Of a DNA stretch of 64,000 nucleotides, positions 14,101 to 29,400 are shown piece after piece (position 1 is the first letter of the stretch; each line of letters opens with the position of its first letter). The translations under genes and the position numbers were made by a program. This DNA comes from Rutpela maculata. Taxonomy: Eukaryota > Arthropoda > Insecta > Coleoptera > Cerambycidae. The notes under the pieces were generated by a model. The model was not told the origin of the DNA, did not search any database, and saw only the letters and a program-made list of their open reading frames with translations. The stretch spans positions 63,324,265 through 63,388,264 of the forward strand of contig OW386293.2 of the NCBI GenBank assembly GCA_936432065.2, read 5' to 3'.

Positions 14101-17100
14101 CGAACGAAAATTTATGTGGTTTGAAAATTTATGTGAGGTTTGAGCAATTTAGCATGGGTTTGAAGAAATTAGGATGGGTTTGATGAAACCGAACGAAAAT
14201 TTATGTGAGGTTTGACATATTTAGCATGGGTTTGACGAAATTAGGATGGGTTTGATGAAACCGAACGAAAATTTATGTGGTTTGAAAATTTACCTGAGGT
14301 TTGAGCAATTTAGCATGGGTTTGAAGAAATTAGGATGGGTTTGATGAAATTAGGATGGGTTTGATGAAACCGAACGAAAATTTATGTGGTTTGAAAATTT
14401 ATGTGAGGTTTGAGCAATTTAGCATGGGTTTGAAGAAATTAGGATGGGTTTGATGAAATTAGGATGGGTTTGATGAATCCGAACGAAAATTTATGAGGTT
14501 TGAAAATTTATCTGAGGTTTGAGCAAATTAGCATGGGTTTGAAGAAATTAGGATGGGTTTGATGAAACCGAACGAAAATTTATGTGAGGTTTGAAAATTT
14601 ATGTGAGGTTTGACAAAATTAGCATGGGTTTGACGAAATTAGGATGGGTATGATGAATCCGAACGAAAATTTATGAGGTTTGAAAATTTATCTGAGGTTT
14701 GAGCAAATTAGCATGAGTTTGAAGAAATTAGGATGGGTTTGATGAAACCGAACGAAAATTTATGTGGTTTGAAAATTTATGTGAGGTTTGACATATTTAG
14801 CATGGGTTTGACGAAATTAGGATGGGTTTGATGAAACCGAACGAAAATTTATGTGGTTTGAAAATTTACCTGAGGTTTAAGCAATTTAGCATGGGTTTGA
14901 AGAAATTAGGATGGGTTTGATGAAATTAGGATGGGTTTGATGAATCCGAACGAAAATTTATGAGGTTTGAAAATTTATCTGAGGTTTGAGCAAATTAGCA
15001 TGGGTTTGAAGAAATTAGGATGGGTTTGATGAAACCGAACGAAAATTTATGTGGTTTGAAAATTTATGTGAGGTTTGAGCAATTTAGCATGGGTTTGAAG
15101 AAATTAGGATGGGTTTGATGAAACCGAACGAAAATTTATGTGAGGTTTGAAAATTTATGTGAGGTTTGACATATTTAGCATGGGTTTGACGAAATTAGGA
15201 TGGGTTTGATGAAACCGAACGAAAATTTATGTGGTTTGAAAATTTACCTGAGGTTTGAGCAATTTAGCATGGGTTTGAAGAAATTAGGATGGGTTTGATG
15301 AAATTAGGATGGGTTTGATGAAACCGAACGAAAATTTATGTGGTTTGAAAATTTATGTGAGGTTTGAGCAATTTAGCATGGGTTTGAAGAAATTAGGATG
15401 GGTTTGATGAAATTAGGATGGGTTTGATGAATCCGAACGAAAATTTATGAGGTTTGAAAATTTATCTGAGGTTTGAGCAAATTAGCATGGGTTTGAAGAA
15501 ATTAGGATGGGTTTGATGAAACCGAACGAAAATTTATGTGGTTTGAAAATTTATGTGAGGTTTGAGCAATTTAGCATGGGTTTGAAGAAATTAGGATGGG
15601 TTTGATGAAACCGAACGAAAATTTATGTGAGGTTTGGAAATTTATGTGAGGTTTGACATATTTAGCATGGGTTTGACGAAATTAGGATGGGTTTGATGAA
15701 ACCGAACGAAAATTTATGTGGTTTGAAAATTTACCTGAGGTTTGAGCAATTTAGCATGGGTTTGAAGAAATTAGGATGGGTTTGATGAAATTAGGATGGG
15801 TTTGATGAAACCGAACGAAAATTTATGTGGTTTGAAAATTTATGTGAGGTTTGAGCAATTTAGCATGGGTTTGAAGAAATTAGGATGGGTTTGATGAAAC
15901 CGAACGAAAATTTATGTGAGGTTTGACATATTTAGCATGGGTTTGACGAAATTAGGATGGGTTTGATGAAACCGAACGAAAATTTATGTGGTTTGAAAAT
16001 TTACCTGAGGATTGAGCAATTTAGCATGGGTTTGAAGAAATTAGGATGGGTTTGATGAAATTAGGATGGGTTTGATGAAACCGAACGAAAATTTATGTGG
16101 TTTGAAAATTTATGTGAGGTTTGAGCAATTTAGCATGGGTTTGAAGAAATTAGGATGGGTTTGATGAAATTAGGATGGGTTTGATGAATCCGAACGAAAA
16201 TTTATGAGGTTTGAAAATTTATCTGAGGTTTGAGCAAATTAGCATGGGTTTGAAGAAATTAGAATGGGTTTGATGAAACCGAACGAAAATTTATGTGGTT
16301 TGAAAATTTATGTGAGGTTTGAGCAATTTAGCATGGGTTTGAAGAAATTAGGATGGGTTTGATGAAACCGAACGAAAATTTATGTGAGGTTTGAAAATTT
16401 ATGTGAGGTTTGACATATTTAGCATGGGTTTGACGAAATTAGGATGGGTTTGATGAAACCGAACGAAAATTTATGTGGTTTGAAAATTTACCTGAGGTTT
16501 GAGCAATTTAGCATGGGTTTGAAGAAATTAGGATGGGTTTGATGAAATTAGGATGGGTTTGATGAAACCGAACGAAAATTTATGTGGTTTGAAAATTTAT
16601 GTGAGGTTTGAGCAATTTAGCATGGGTTTGAAGAAATTAGGATGGGTTTGATGAAACCGAACGAAAATTTATGTGAGGTTTGAAAATTTATGTGAGGTTT
16701 GACAAAATTAGCATGGGTTTGACGAAATTAGGATGGGTTTGATGAATCCGAACGAAAATTTATGAGGTTTGAAAATTTATCTGAGGTTTGAGCAAATTAG
16801 CATGGGTTTGAAGAAATTAGGATGGGTTTGATGAAACCGAACGAAAATTTATGTGGTTTGAAAATTTATGTGAGGTTTGACATATTTAGCATGGGTTTGA
16901 CGAAATTAGGATGGGTTTGATGAAACCGAACGAAAATTTATGTGGTTTGAAAATTTACCTGAGGTTTGAGCAATTTAGCATGGGTTTGAAGAAATTAGGA
17001 TGGGTTTGATGAAATTAGGATGGGTTTGATGAATCCGAACGAAAATTTATGAGGTTTGAAAATTTATCTGAGGTTTGAGCAAATTAGCATGGGTTTGAAG

Positions 17101-20100
17101 AAATTAGGATGGGTTTGATGAAACCGAACGAAAATTAATGTGGTTTGAAAATTTATGTGAGGTTAGAGCAATTTAGCATGGGTTTGAAGAAATTAGGATG
17201 GGTTTGATGAAACCGAACGAAAATTTATGTGAGGTTTGAAAATTTATGTGAGGTTTGACATATTTAGCATGGGTTTGACGAAATTAGGATGGGTTTGATG
17301 AAACCGAACGAAAATTTATGTGGTTTGAAAATTTACTTGAGGTTTGAGCAATTTAGCATGGGTTTGAAGAAATTAGGATGGGTTTGATGAAATTAGGATG
17401 GGTTTGATGAAACCGAACGAAAATTTATGTGGTTTGAAAATTTATGTGAGGTTTGAGCAATTTAGCATGGGTTTGAAGAAATTAGGATGGGTTTGATGAA
17501 ACCGAACGAAAATTTATGTGAGGTTTGAAAATTTATGTGAGGTTTGACAAAATTAGCATGGGTTTGACGAAATTAGGATGGGTTTGATGAATCCGAACGA
17601 AAATTTATGAGGTTTGAAAATTTATCTGAGGTTTGAGCAAATTAGCATGGGTTTGAAGAAATTAGGATGGGTTTGATGAAACCGAACGAAAATTTATGTG
17701 GTTTGAAAATTTATGTGAGGTTTGACATATTTAGCATGGGTTTGACGAAATTAGGATGGGTTTGATGAAACCGAACGAAAATTTATGTGGTTTGAAAATT
17801 TACCTGAGGTTTGAGCAATTTAGCATGGGTTTGAAGAAATTAGGATGGGTTTGATGAAATTAGGATGGGTTTGATGAATCCGAACGAAAATTTATGAGGT
17901 TTGAAAATTTATCTGAGGTTTGAGCAAATTAGCATGGGTTTGAAGAAATTAGGATGGGTTTGATGAAACCGAACGAAAATTTATGTGGTTTGAAAATTTA
18001 TGTGAGGTTTGAGCAATTTAGCATGGGTTTGAAGAAATTAGGATGGGTTTGATGAAACCGAACGAAAATTTATGTGAGGTTTGAAAATTTATGTGAGGTT
18101 TGACATATTTAGCATGGGTTTGACGAAATTAGGATGGGTTTGATGAAACCGAACGAAAATTTATGTGGTTTGAAAATTTACCTGAGGTTTGAGCAATTTA
18201 GCATGGGTTTGAAGAAATTAGGATGGGTTTGATGAAATTAGGATGGGTTTGATGAAACCGAACGAAAATTTATGTGGTTTGAAAATTTATGTGAGGTTTG
18301 AGCAATTTAGCATGGGTTTGAAGAAATTAGGATGGGTTTGATGAAATTAGGATGGGTTTGATGAATCCGAACGAAAATTTATGAGGTTTGAAAATTTATC
18401 TGAGGTTTGAGCAAATTAGCATGGGTTTGAAGAAATTAGGATGGGTTTGATGAAACCGAACGAAAATTTATGTGGTTTGAAAATTTATGTGAGGTTTGAG
18501 CAATTTAGCATGGGTTTGAAGAAATTAGGATGGGTTTGATGAAACCGAACGAAAATTTATGTGAGGTTTGAAAATTTATGTGAGGTTTGACATATTTAGC
18601 ATGGGTTTGACGAAATTAGGATGGGTTTGATGAAACCGAACGAAAATTTATGTGGTTTGAAAATTTACCTGAGGTTTGAGCAATTTAGCATGGGTTTGAA
18701 GAAATTAGGATGGGTTTGATGAAATTAGGATGGGTTTGATGAAACCGAACGAAAATTTATGTGGTTTGAAAATTTATGTGAGGTTTGAGCAATTTAGCAT
18801 GGGTTTGAAGAAATTAGGATGGGTTTGATGAAATTAGGATGGGTTTGATGAATCCGAACGAAAATTTATGAGGTTTGAAAATTTATCTGAGGTTTGAGCA
18901 AATTAGCATGGGTTTGAAGAAATTAGGATGGGTTTGATGAAACCGAACGAAAATTTATGTGGTTTGAAAATTTATGTGAGGTTTGAGCAATTTAGCATGG
19001 GTTTGAAGAAATTAGGATGGGTTTGATGAAACCGAACGAAAATTTATGTGAGGTTTGACATATTTAGCGTGGGTTTGACGAAATTAGGATGAGTTTGATG
19101 AAACCGAACGAAAATTTATGTGGTTTGAAAATTTACCTGAGGTTTGAGCAATTTAGCATGGGTTTGAAGAAATTAGGATGGGTTTGATGAAACCGAACGA
19201 AAATTTATGTGAGGTTTGAAAATTTATGTGAGGTTTGACATATTTAGCATGGGTTTGACGAAATTAGGATGGGTTTGATGAAACCGAACGAAAATTTATG
19301 TGGTTTGAAAATTTACCTGAGGTTTGAGCAATTTAGCATGGGTTTGAAGAAATTAGGATGGGTTTGATGAAATTAGGATGGGTTTGATGAAACCGAACGA
19401 AAATTTATGTGGTTTGAAAATTTATGTGAGGTTTGAGCAATTTAGCATGGGTTTGAAGAAATTAGGATGGGTTTGATGATATTAGGATGGGTTTGATGAA
19501 ACCGAACGAAAATTTATGTGAGGTTTGAAAATTTATGTGAGGTTTGACATATTTAGCATGGGTTTGACGAAATTAGGATGGGTTTGATGAAACCGAACGA
19601 AAATTTATGTGGTTTGAAAATTTACCTGAGGTTTGAGCAATTTAGCATGGGTTTGAAGAAATTAGGATGGGTTTGATGAAATTAGGATGGGTTTGATGAA
19701 ACCGAACGAAAATTTATGTGGTTTGAAAATTTACCTGAGGTTTGAGCAATTTAGCATGGGTTTGAAGAAATTAGGATGGGTTTGATGATATTAGGATGGG
19801 TTTGATGAAACCGAACGAAAATTTATGTGGTTTGAAAATTTATGTGAGGTTTGAGCAATTTAGCATGGGTTTGAAGAAATTAGGATGGGTTTGATGAAAC
19901 CGAACGAAAATTTATGTGAAGTTTGAAAATTTATGTGAGGTTTGACATATTTAGCATGGGTTTGACGAAATTAGGATGGGTTTGATGAAACCGAACGAAA
20001 ATTTATGTGGTTTGAAAATTTACCTGAGGTTTGAGCAATTTAGCATGGGTTTGAAGAAATTAGGATGGGTTTGATGAAATTAGGATGGGTTTGATGAAAC

Positions 20101-23100
20101 CGAACGAAAATTTATGTGGTTTGAAAATTTATGTGAGGTTTGAGCAATTTAGCATGGGTTTGAAGAAATTAGGATGGGTTGGATGAAACCGAACGAAAAT
20201 TTATGTGAGGTTTGAAAATTTATGTGAGGTTTGACAAAATTAGCATGGGTTTGACGAAATTAGGATGGGTTTGATGAATCCGAACGAAAATTTATGAGGT
20301 TTGAAAATTTATCTGAGGTTTGAGCAAATTAGCATGGGTTTGAAGAAATTAGGATGGGTTTGATGAAACCGAACGAAAATTTATGTGGTTTGAAAATGTA
20401 TGTGAGGTTTGACATATTTAGCATGGGTTTGACGAAATTAGGATGGGTTTGATGAAACCGAACGAAAATTTATGTGGTTTGAAAATTTACCTGAGGTTTG
20501 AGCAATTTAGCATGGGTTTGAAGAAATTAGGATGGGTTTGATGAAATTAGGATGGGTTTGATGAATCCAAACGAAAATTTATGAGGTTTGAAAATTTATC
20601 TGAGGTTTGAGCAAATTAGCATGGGTTTGAAGAAATTAGGATGGGTTTGATGAAACCGAACGAAAATTTATGTGGTTTGAAAATTTATGTGAGGTTTGAG
20701 CAATTTAGCATGGGTTTGAAGAAATTAGGATGGGTTTGATGAAACCGAACGAAAATTTATGTGAGGTTTGAAAATTTATGTGAGGTTTGACATATTTAGC
20801 ATGGGTTTGACGAAATTAGGATGGGTTTGATGAAACCGAACGAAAATTTATGTGGTTTGAAAATTTACCTGAGGTTTGAGCAATTTAGCATGGGTTTGAA
20901 GAAATTAGGATGGGTTTGATGAAATTAGGATGGGTTTGATGAAACCGAACGAAAATTTATGTGGTTTGAAAATTTATGTGAGGTTTGAGCAATTTAGCAT
21001 GGGTTTGAAGAAATTAGGATGGGTTTGATGAAACCGAACGAAAATTTATGTGAGGTTTGAAAATTTATGTGAGGTTTGACATATTTAGCATGGGTTTGAC
21101 GAAATTAGGATGGGTTTGATGAAACCGAACGAAAATTTATGTGGTTTGAAAATTTACCTGAGGTTTGAGCAATTTAGCATGGGTTTGAAGAAATTAGGAT
21201 GGGTTTGATGAAATTAGGATGGGTTTGATGAAACCGAACGAAAATTTATGTGGTTTGAAAATTTATGTGAGGTTTGAGCAATTTAGCATGGGTTTGAAGA
21301 AATTAGGATGGGTTTGATGAAACCGAACGAAAATTTATGTGAGGTTTGAAAATTTATGTGAGGTTTGACAAAATTAGCATGGGTTTGACGAAATTAGGAT
21401 GGGTTTGATGAATCCGAACGAAAATTTATGAGGTTTGAAAATTTATCTGAGGTTTGAGCAAATTAGCATGGGTTTGAAGAAATTAGGATGGGTTTGATGA
21501 AACCGAACGAAAATTTATGTGGTTTGAAAATTTATGTGAGGTTTGACATATTTAGCATGGGTTTGACGAAATTAGGATGGGTTTGATGAAACCGAACGAA
21601 AATTTATGTGGTTTGAAAATTTACCTGAGGTTTGAGCAATTTAGCATGGGTTTGAAGAAATTAGGATGGGTTTGATGAAATTAGGATGGGTTTGATGAAT
21701 CCGAACGAAAATTTATGAGGTTTGAAAATTTATCTGAGGTTTGAGCAAATTAGCATGGGTTTGAAGAAATTAGGATGGGTTTGATGAAACCGAACGAAAA
21801 TTTATGTGAGGTTTGTAAATTTATGTGAGGTTTGACATATTTAGCATGGGTTTGACGAAATTAGGATGGGTTTGATGAAACCGAACGAAAATTTATGTGG
21901 TTTGAAAATTTACCTGAGGTTTGAGCAATTTAGCATGGGTTTGAAGAAATTAGGATGGGTTTGATGAAATTAGGATGGGTTTGATGAATCCGAACGAAAA
22001 TTTATGAGGTTTGAAAATTTATCTGAGGTTTGAGCAAATTAGCATGGGTTTGAAGAAATTAGGATGGGTTTGATGAAACCGAACGAAAATTTATGTGGTT
22101 TGAAAATTTATGTGAGGTTTGAGCAATTTAGCATGGGTTTGAAGAAATTAGGATGGGTTTGATGAAACCGAACGAAAATTTATGTGAGGTTTGAAAATTT
22201 ATGTGAGGTTTGACATATTTAGCATGGGTTTGACGAAATTAGGATGAGTTTGATGAAACCGAACGAAAATTTATGTGGTTTGAAAATTTACCTGAGGTTT
22301 GAGCAATTTAGCATGGGTTTGAAGAAATTAGGATGGGTTTGATGAAATTAGGATGGGTTTGATGAAACCGAACGAAAATTTATGTGGTTTGAAAATTTAT
22401 GTGAGGTTTGAGCAATTTAGCATGGGTTTGAAGAAATTAGGATGGGTTTGATGAAACCGAACGAAAATTTATGTGAGGTTTGAAAATTTATGTGAGGTTT
22501 GACAAAATTAGCATGGGTTTGACGAAATTAGGATGGGTTTGATGAATCCGAACGAAAATTTATGAGGTTTGAAAATTTATCTGAGGTTTGAGCAAATTAG
22601 CATAGGTTTGAAGAAATTAGGATGGGTTTGATGAAACCGAACGAAAATTTATGTGGTTTGAAAATTTATGTGAGGTTTGACATATTTAGCATGGGTTTGA
22701 CGAAATTAGGATGGGTTTGATGAAACCGAACGAAAATTTATGTGGTTTGAAAATTTACCTGAGGTTTGAGCAATTTAGCATGGGTTTGAAGAAATTAGGA
22801 TGGGTTTGATGAAATTAGGATGGGTTTGATGAATCCGAAAGAAAATTTATGAGGTTTGAAAATTTATCTGAGGTTTGAGCAAATTAGCATGGGTTTGAAG
22901 AAATTAGGATGGGTTTGAGAAACCGAACGAAAATTTATGTGGTTTGAAAATTTATGTGAGGTTTGAGCAATTTAGCATGGGTTTGAAGAAATTAGGATGG
23001 GTTTGATGAAACCGAACGAAAATTTATGTGAGGTTTGAAAATTTATGTGAGGTTTGACATATTTAGCATGGGTTTGACGAAATTAGGATGGGTTTGATGA

Positions 23101-23409
23101 AACCGAACGAAAATTTATGTGGTTTGAAAATTTACCTGAGGTTTGAGCAATTTAGCATGGGTTTGAAGAAATTAGGATGGGTTTGATGAAATTAGGATGG
23201 GTTTGATGAAACCGAACGAAAATTTATGTGGTTTGAAAATTTATGTGAGGTTTGAGCAATTTAGCATGGGTTTGAAGAAATTAGGATGGGTTTGATGAAT
23301 CCGAACGAAAATTTATGAGGTTTGAAAATTTATCTGAGGTTTGAGCAAATTAGCATGGGTTTGAAGAAATTAGGATGGGTTTGATGAAACCGAACGAAAA
23401 TTTATGTGG

Positions 23410-26400
23410 TTTGGAAATTTATGTGAGGTTTGAGCAATTTAGCATGGGTTTGAAGAAATTAGGATGGGTTTGATGAAATTAGGATGGGTTTGATGAAACC
23501 GAACGAAAATTTATGCGGTTTGAAAATTTATGTGAGGTTTGAGCAATTTAGCATGGGTTTGAAGAAATTAGGATGGGTTTGATGAAACCGAACGAAAATT
23601 TATGTGAGGTTTGAAAATTTATGTGAGGTTTGACAAAATTAGCATGGGTTTGACGAAATTAGGATGGGTTTGATGAATCCGAACGAAAACTTATGAGGTT
23701 TGAAAATTTATCTGAGGTTTGAGCAAATTAGCATGGGTTTGAAGAAATTAGGATGGGTTTGATGAAACCGAACGAAAATTTATGTGGTTTGAAAATTTAT
23801 GTGAGGTTTGACATATTTAGCATGGGTTTGACGAAATTAGGATGGGTTTGATGAAACCGAACGAAAATTTATGTGGTTTGAAAATTTACCTGAGGTTTGA
23901 GCAATTTAGCATGGGTTTGAAGAAATTAGGATGGGTTTGATGAAATTAGGATGGGTTTGATGAATCCGAACGAAAATTTATGAGGTTTGAAAATTTATCT
24001 GAGGTTTGAGCAAATTAGCATGGGTTTGAAGAAATTAGGATGGGTTTGATGAAACCGAACGAAAATTTATGTGGTTTGAAAATTTATGTGAGGTTTGAGC
24101 AATTTAGCATGGGTTTGAAGAAATTAGGATGGGTTTGATGAAACCGAACGAAAATTTATGTGAGGTTTGAAAATTTATGTGAGGTTTGACATATTTAGCA
24201 TGGGTTTGACGAAATTAGGATGGGTTTGATGAAACCGAACGAAAATTTATGTGGTTTGAAAATTTACCTGAGGTTTGAGCAATTTAGCATGGGTTTGAAG
24301 AAATTAGGATGGGTTTGATGAAATTAGGATGGGTTTGATGAAACCGAACGAAAATTTATGTGGTTTGAAAATTTATGTGAGGTTTGAGCAATTTAGCATG
24401 GGTTTGAAGAAATTAGGATGGGTTTGATGAAACCGAACGAAAATTTATGTGAGGTTTGAAAATTTATGTGAGGTTTGACAAAATTAGCATGGGTTTGACG
24501 AAATTAGGATGGGTTTGATGAATCCGAACGAAAATTTATGAGGTTTGAAAATTTATCTGAGGTTTGAGCAAATTAGCATGGGTTTGAAGAAATTAGGATG
24601 GGTTTGATGAAACCGAACGAAAATTTATGTGGTTTGAAAATTTATGTGAGGTTTGACATATTTAGCATGGGTTTGACGAAATTAGGATGGGTTTGATGAA
24701 ACCGAACGAAAATTTATGTGGTTTGAAAATTTACCTGAGGTTTGAGCAATTTAGCATGGGTTTGAAGAAATTAGGATGGGTTTGATGAAATTAGGATGGG
24801 TTTGATGAATCCGAAAGAAAATTTATGAGGTTTGAAAATTTATCTGAGGTTTGAGCAAATTAGCATGGGTTTGAAGAAATTAGGATGGGTTTGAGAAACC
24901 GAACGAAAATTTATGTGGTTTGAAAATTTATGTGAGGTTTGAGCAATTTAGCATGGGTTTGAAGAAATTAGGATGGGTTTGATGAAACCGAACGAAAATT
25001 TATGTGAGGTTTGAAAATTTATGTGAGGTTTGACATATTTAGCATGGGTTTGACGAAATTAGGATGGGTTTGATGAAACCGAACGAAAATTTATGTGGTT
25101 TGAAAATTTACCTGAGGTTTGAGCAATTTAGCATGGGTTTGAAGAAATTAGGATGGGTTTGATGAAATTAGGATGGGTTTGATGAAACCGAACGAAAATT
25201 TATGTGAGGTTTGAGCAATTTAGCATGGGTTTGAAGAAATTAGGATGGGTTTGATGAATCCGAACGAAAATTTATGAGGTTTGAAAATTTATCTGAGGTT
25301 TGAGCAAATTAGCATGGGTTTGAAGAAATTAGGATGGGTTTGATGAAACCGAACGAAAATTTATGTGGTTTGGAAATTTATGTGAGGTTTGAGCAATTTA
25401 GCATGGGTTTGAAGAAATTAGGATGGGTTTGATGAAACCGAACGAAAATTTATGTGAGGTTTGAAAATTTATGTGAGGTTTGACATATTTAGCATGGGTT
25501 TGACGAAATTAGGATGGGTTTGATGAAACCGAACGAAAATTTATGTGGTTTGAAAATTTACCTGAGGTTTGAGCAATTTAGCATGGGTTTGAAGAAATTA
25601 GGATGGGTTTGATGAAATTAGGATGGGTTTGATGAAACCGAACGAAAATTTATGTGGTTTGAAAATTTATGTGAGGTTTGAGCAATTTAGCATGGGTTTG
25701 AAGAAATTAGGATGGGTTTGATGAAACCGAACGAAAATTTATGTGAGGTTTGACATATTTAGCATGGGTTTGACGAAATTAGGATGGGTTTGATGAAACC
25801 GAACGAAAATTTATGTGGTTTGAAAATTTACCTGAGGTTTGAGCAATTTAGCATGGGTTTGAAGAAATTAGGATGGGTTTGATGAAATTAGGATGGGTTT
25901 GATGAAACCGAACGAAAATTTATGTGGTTTGAAAATTTATGTGAGGTTTGAGCAATTTAGCATGGGTTTGAAGAAATTAGGATGGGTTTGATGAAATTAG
26001 GATGGGTATGATGAATCCGAACGAAAATTTATGAGGTTTGAAAATTTATCTGAGGTTTGAGCAAATTAGCATGGGTTTGAAGAAATTAGGATGGGTTTGA
26101 TGAAACCGAACGAAAATTTATGTGAGGTTTGAAAATTTATGTGAGGTTTGACAAAATTAGCATGGGTTTGACGAAATTAGGATGGGTATGATGAATCCGA
26201 ACGAAAATTTATGAGGTTTGAAAATTTATCTGAGGTTTGAGCAAATTAGCATGGGTTTGAAGAAATTAGGATGGGTTTGATGAAACCGAACGAAAATTTA
26301 TGTGGTTTGAAAATTTATGTGAGGTTTGACATATTTAGCATGGGTTTGACGAAATTAGGATGGGTTTGATGAAACCGAACGAAAATTTATGTGGTTTGAA

Positions 26401-29400
26401 AATTTACCTGAGGTTTAAGCAATTTAGCATGGGTTTGAAGAAATTAGGATGGGTTTGATGAAATTAGGATGGGTTTGATGAATCCGAACGAAAATTTATG
26501 AGGTTTGAAAATTTATCTGAGGTTTGAGCAAATTAGCATGGGTTTGAAGAAATTAGGATGGGTTTGATGAAACCGAACGAAAATTTATGTGGTTTGAAAA
26601 TTTATGTGAGGTTTGAGCAATTTAGCATGGGTTTGAAGAAATTAGGATGGGTTTGATGAAACCGAACGAAAATTTATGTGAGGTTTGAAAATTTATGTGA
26701 GGTTTGACATATTTAGCATGGGTTTGACGAAATTAGGATGGGTTTGATGAAACCGAACGAAAATTTATGTGGTTTGAAAATTTACCTGAGGTTTGAGCAA
26801 TTTAGCATGGGTTTGAAGAAATTAGGATGGGTTTGATGAAATTAGGATGGGTTTGATGAAACCGAACGAAAATTTATGTGGTTTGAAAATTTATGTGAGG
26901 TTTGAGCAATTTAGCATGGGTTTGAAGAAATTAGGATGGGTTTGATGAAATTAGGATGGGTTTGATGAATCCGAACGAAAATTTATGAGGTTTGAAAATT
27001 TATCTGAGGTTTGAGCAAATTAGCATGGGTTTGAAGAAATTAGGATGGGTTTGATGAAACCGAACGAAAATTTATGTGGTTTGAAAATTTATGTGAGGTT
27101 TGAGCAATTTAGCATGGGTTTGAAGAAATTAGGATGGGTTTGATGAAACCGAACGAAAATTTATGTGAGGTTTGAAAATTTATGTGAGGTTTGACATATT
27201 TAGCATGGGTTTGACGAAATTAGGATGGGTTTGATGAAACCGAACGAAAATTTATGTGGTTTGAAAATTTACCTGAGGTTTGAGCAATTTAGCATGGGTT
27301 TGAAGAAATTAGGATGGGTTTGATGAAATTAGGATGGGTTTGATGAAACCGAACGAAAATTTATGTGGTTTGAAAATTTATGTGAGGTTTGAGCAATTTA
27401 GCATGGGTTTGAAGAAATTAGGATGGGTTTGATGAAACCGAACGAAAATTTATGTGAGGTTTGACATATTTAGCATGGGTTTGACGAAATTAGGATGGGT
27501 TTGATGAAACCGAACGAAAATTTATGTGGTTTGAAAATTTACCTGAGGATTGAGCAATTTAGCATGGGTTTGAAGAAATTAGGATGGGTTTGATGAAATT
27601 AGGATGGGTTTGATGAAACCGAACGAAAATTTATGTGATTTGAAAATTTATGTGAGGTTTGAGCAATTTAGCATGGGTTTGAAGAAATTAGGATGGGTTT
27701 GATGAAATTAGGATGGGTTTGATGAATCCGAACGAAAATTTATGAGGTTTGAAAATTTATCTGAGGTTTGAGCAAATTAGCATGGGTTTGAAGAAATTAG
27801 AATGGGTTTGATGAAACCGAACGAAAATTTATGTGGTTTGAAAATTTATGTGAGGTTTGAGCAATTTAGCATGGGTTTGAAGAAATTAGGATGGGTTTGA
27901 TGAAACCGAACGAAAATTTATGTGAGGTTTGAAAATTTATGTGAGGTTTGACATATTTAGCATGGGTTTGACGAAATTAGGATGGGTTTGATGAAACCGA
28001 ACGAAAATTTATGTGGTTTGAAAATTTACCTGAGGTTTGAGCAATTTAGCATGGGTTTGAAGAAATTAGGATGGGTTTGATGAAATTAGGATGGGTTTGA
28101 TGAAACCGAACGAAAGTTTATGTGGTTTGAAAATTTATGTGAGGTTTGAGCAATTTAGCATGGGTTTGAAGAAATTAGGATGGGTTTGATGAAACCGAAC
28201 GAAAATTTATGTGAGGTTTGAAAATTTATGTGAGGTTTGACAAAATTAGCATGGGTTTGACGAAATTAGGATGGGTTTGATGAATCCGAACGAAAATTTA
28301 TGAGGTTTGAAAATTTATCTGAGGTTTGAGCAAATTAGCATGGGTTTGAAGAAATTAGGATGGGTTTGATGAAACCGAACGAAAATTTATGTGGTTTGAA
28401 AATTTATGTGAGGTTTGACATATTTAGCATGGGTTTGACGAAATTAGGATGGGTTTGATGAAACCGAACGAAAATTTATGTGGTTTGAAAATTTACCTGA
28501 GGTTTGAGCAATTTAGCATGGGTTTGAAGAAATTAGGATGGGTTTGATGAAATTAGGATGGGTTTGATGAATCCGAACGAAAATTTATGAGGTTTGAAAA
28601 TTTATCTGAGGTTTGAGCAAATTAGCATGGGTTTGAAGAAATTAGGATGGGTTTGATGAAACCGAACGAAAATTAATGTGGTTTGAAAATTTATGTGAGG
28701 TTTGAGCAATTTAGCATGGGTTTGAAGAAATTAGGATGGGTTTGATGAAACCGAACGAAAATTTATGTGAGGTTTGAAAATTTATGTGAGGTTTGACATA
28801 TTTAGCATGGGTTTGACGAAATTAGGATGGGTTTGATGAAACCGAACGAAAATTTATGTGGTTTGAAAATTTACCTGAGGTTTGAGCAATTTAGCATGGG
28901 TTTGAAGAAATTAGGATGGGTTTGATGAAATTAGGATGGGTTTGATGAAACCGAACGAAAATTTATGTGGTTTGAAAATTTATGTGAGGTTTGAGCAATT
29001 TAGCATGGGTTTGAAGAAATTAGGATGGGTTTGATGAAACCGAACGAAAATTTATGTGAGGTTTGAAAATTTATGTGAGGTTTGACAAAATTAGCATGGG
29101 TTTGACGAAATTAGGATGGGTTTGATGAATCCGAACGAAAATTTATGAGGTTTGAAAATTTATCTGAGGTTTGAGCAAATTAGCATGGGTTTGAAGAAAT
29201 TAGGATGGGTTTGATGAAACCGAACGAAAATTTATGTGGTTTGAAAATTTATGTGAGGTTTGACATATTTAGCATGGGTTTGACGAAATTAGGATGGGTT
29301 TGATGAAACCGAACGAAAATTTATGTGGTTTGAAAATTTACCTGAGGTTTGAGCAATTTAGCATGGGTTTGAAGAAATTAGGATGGGTTTGATGAAATTA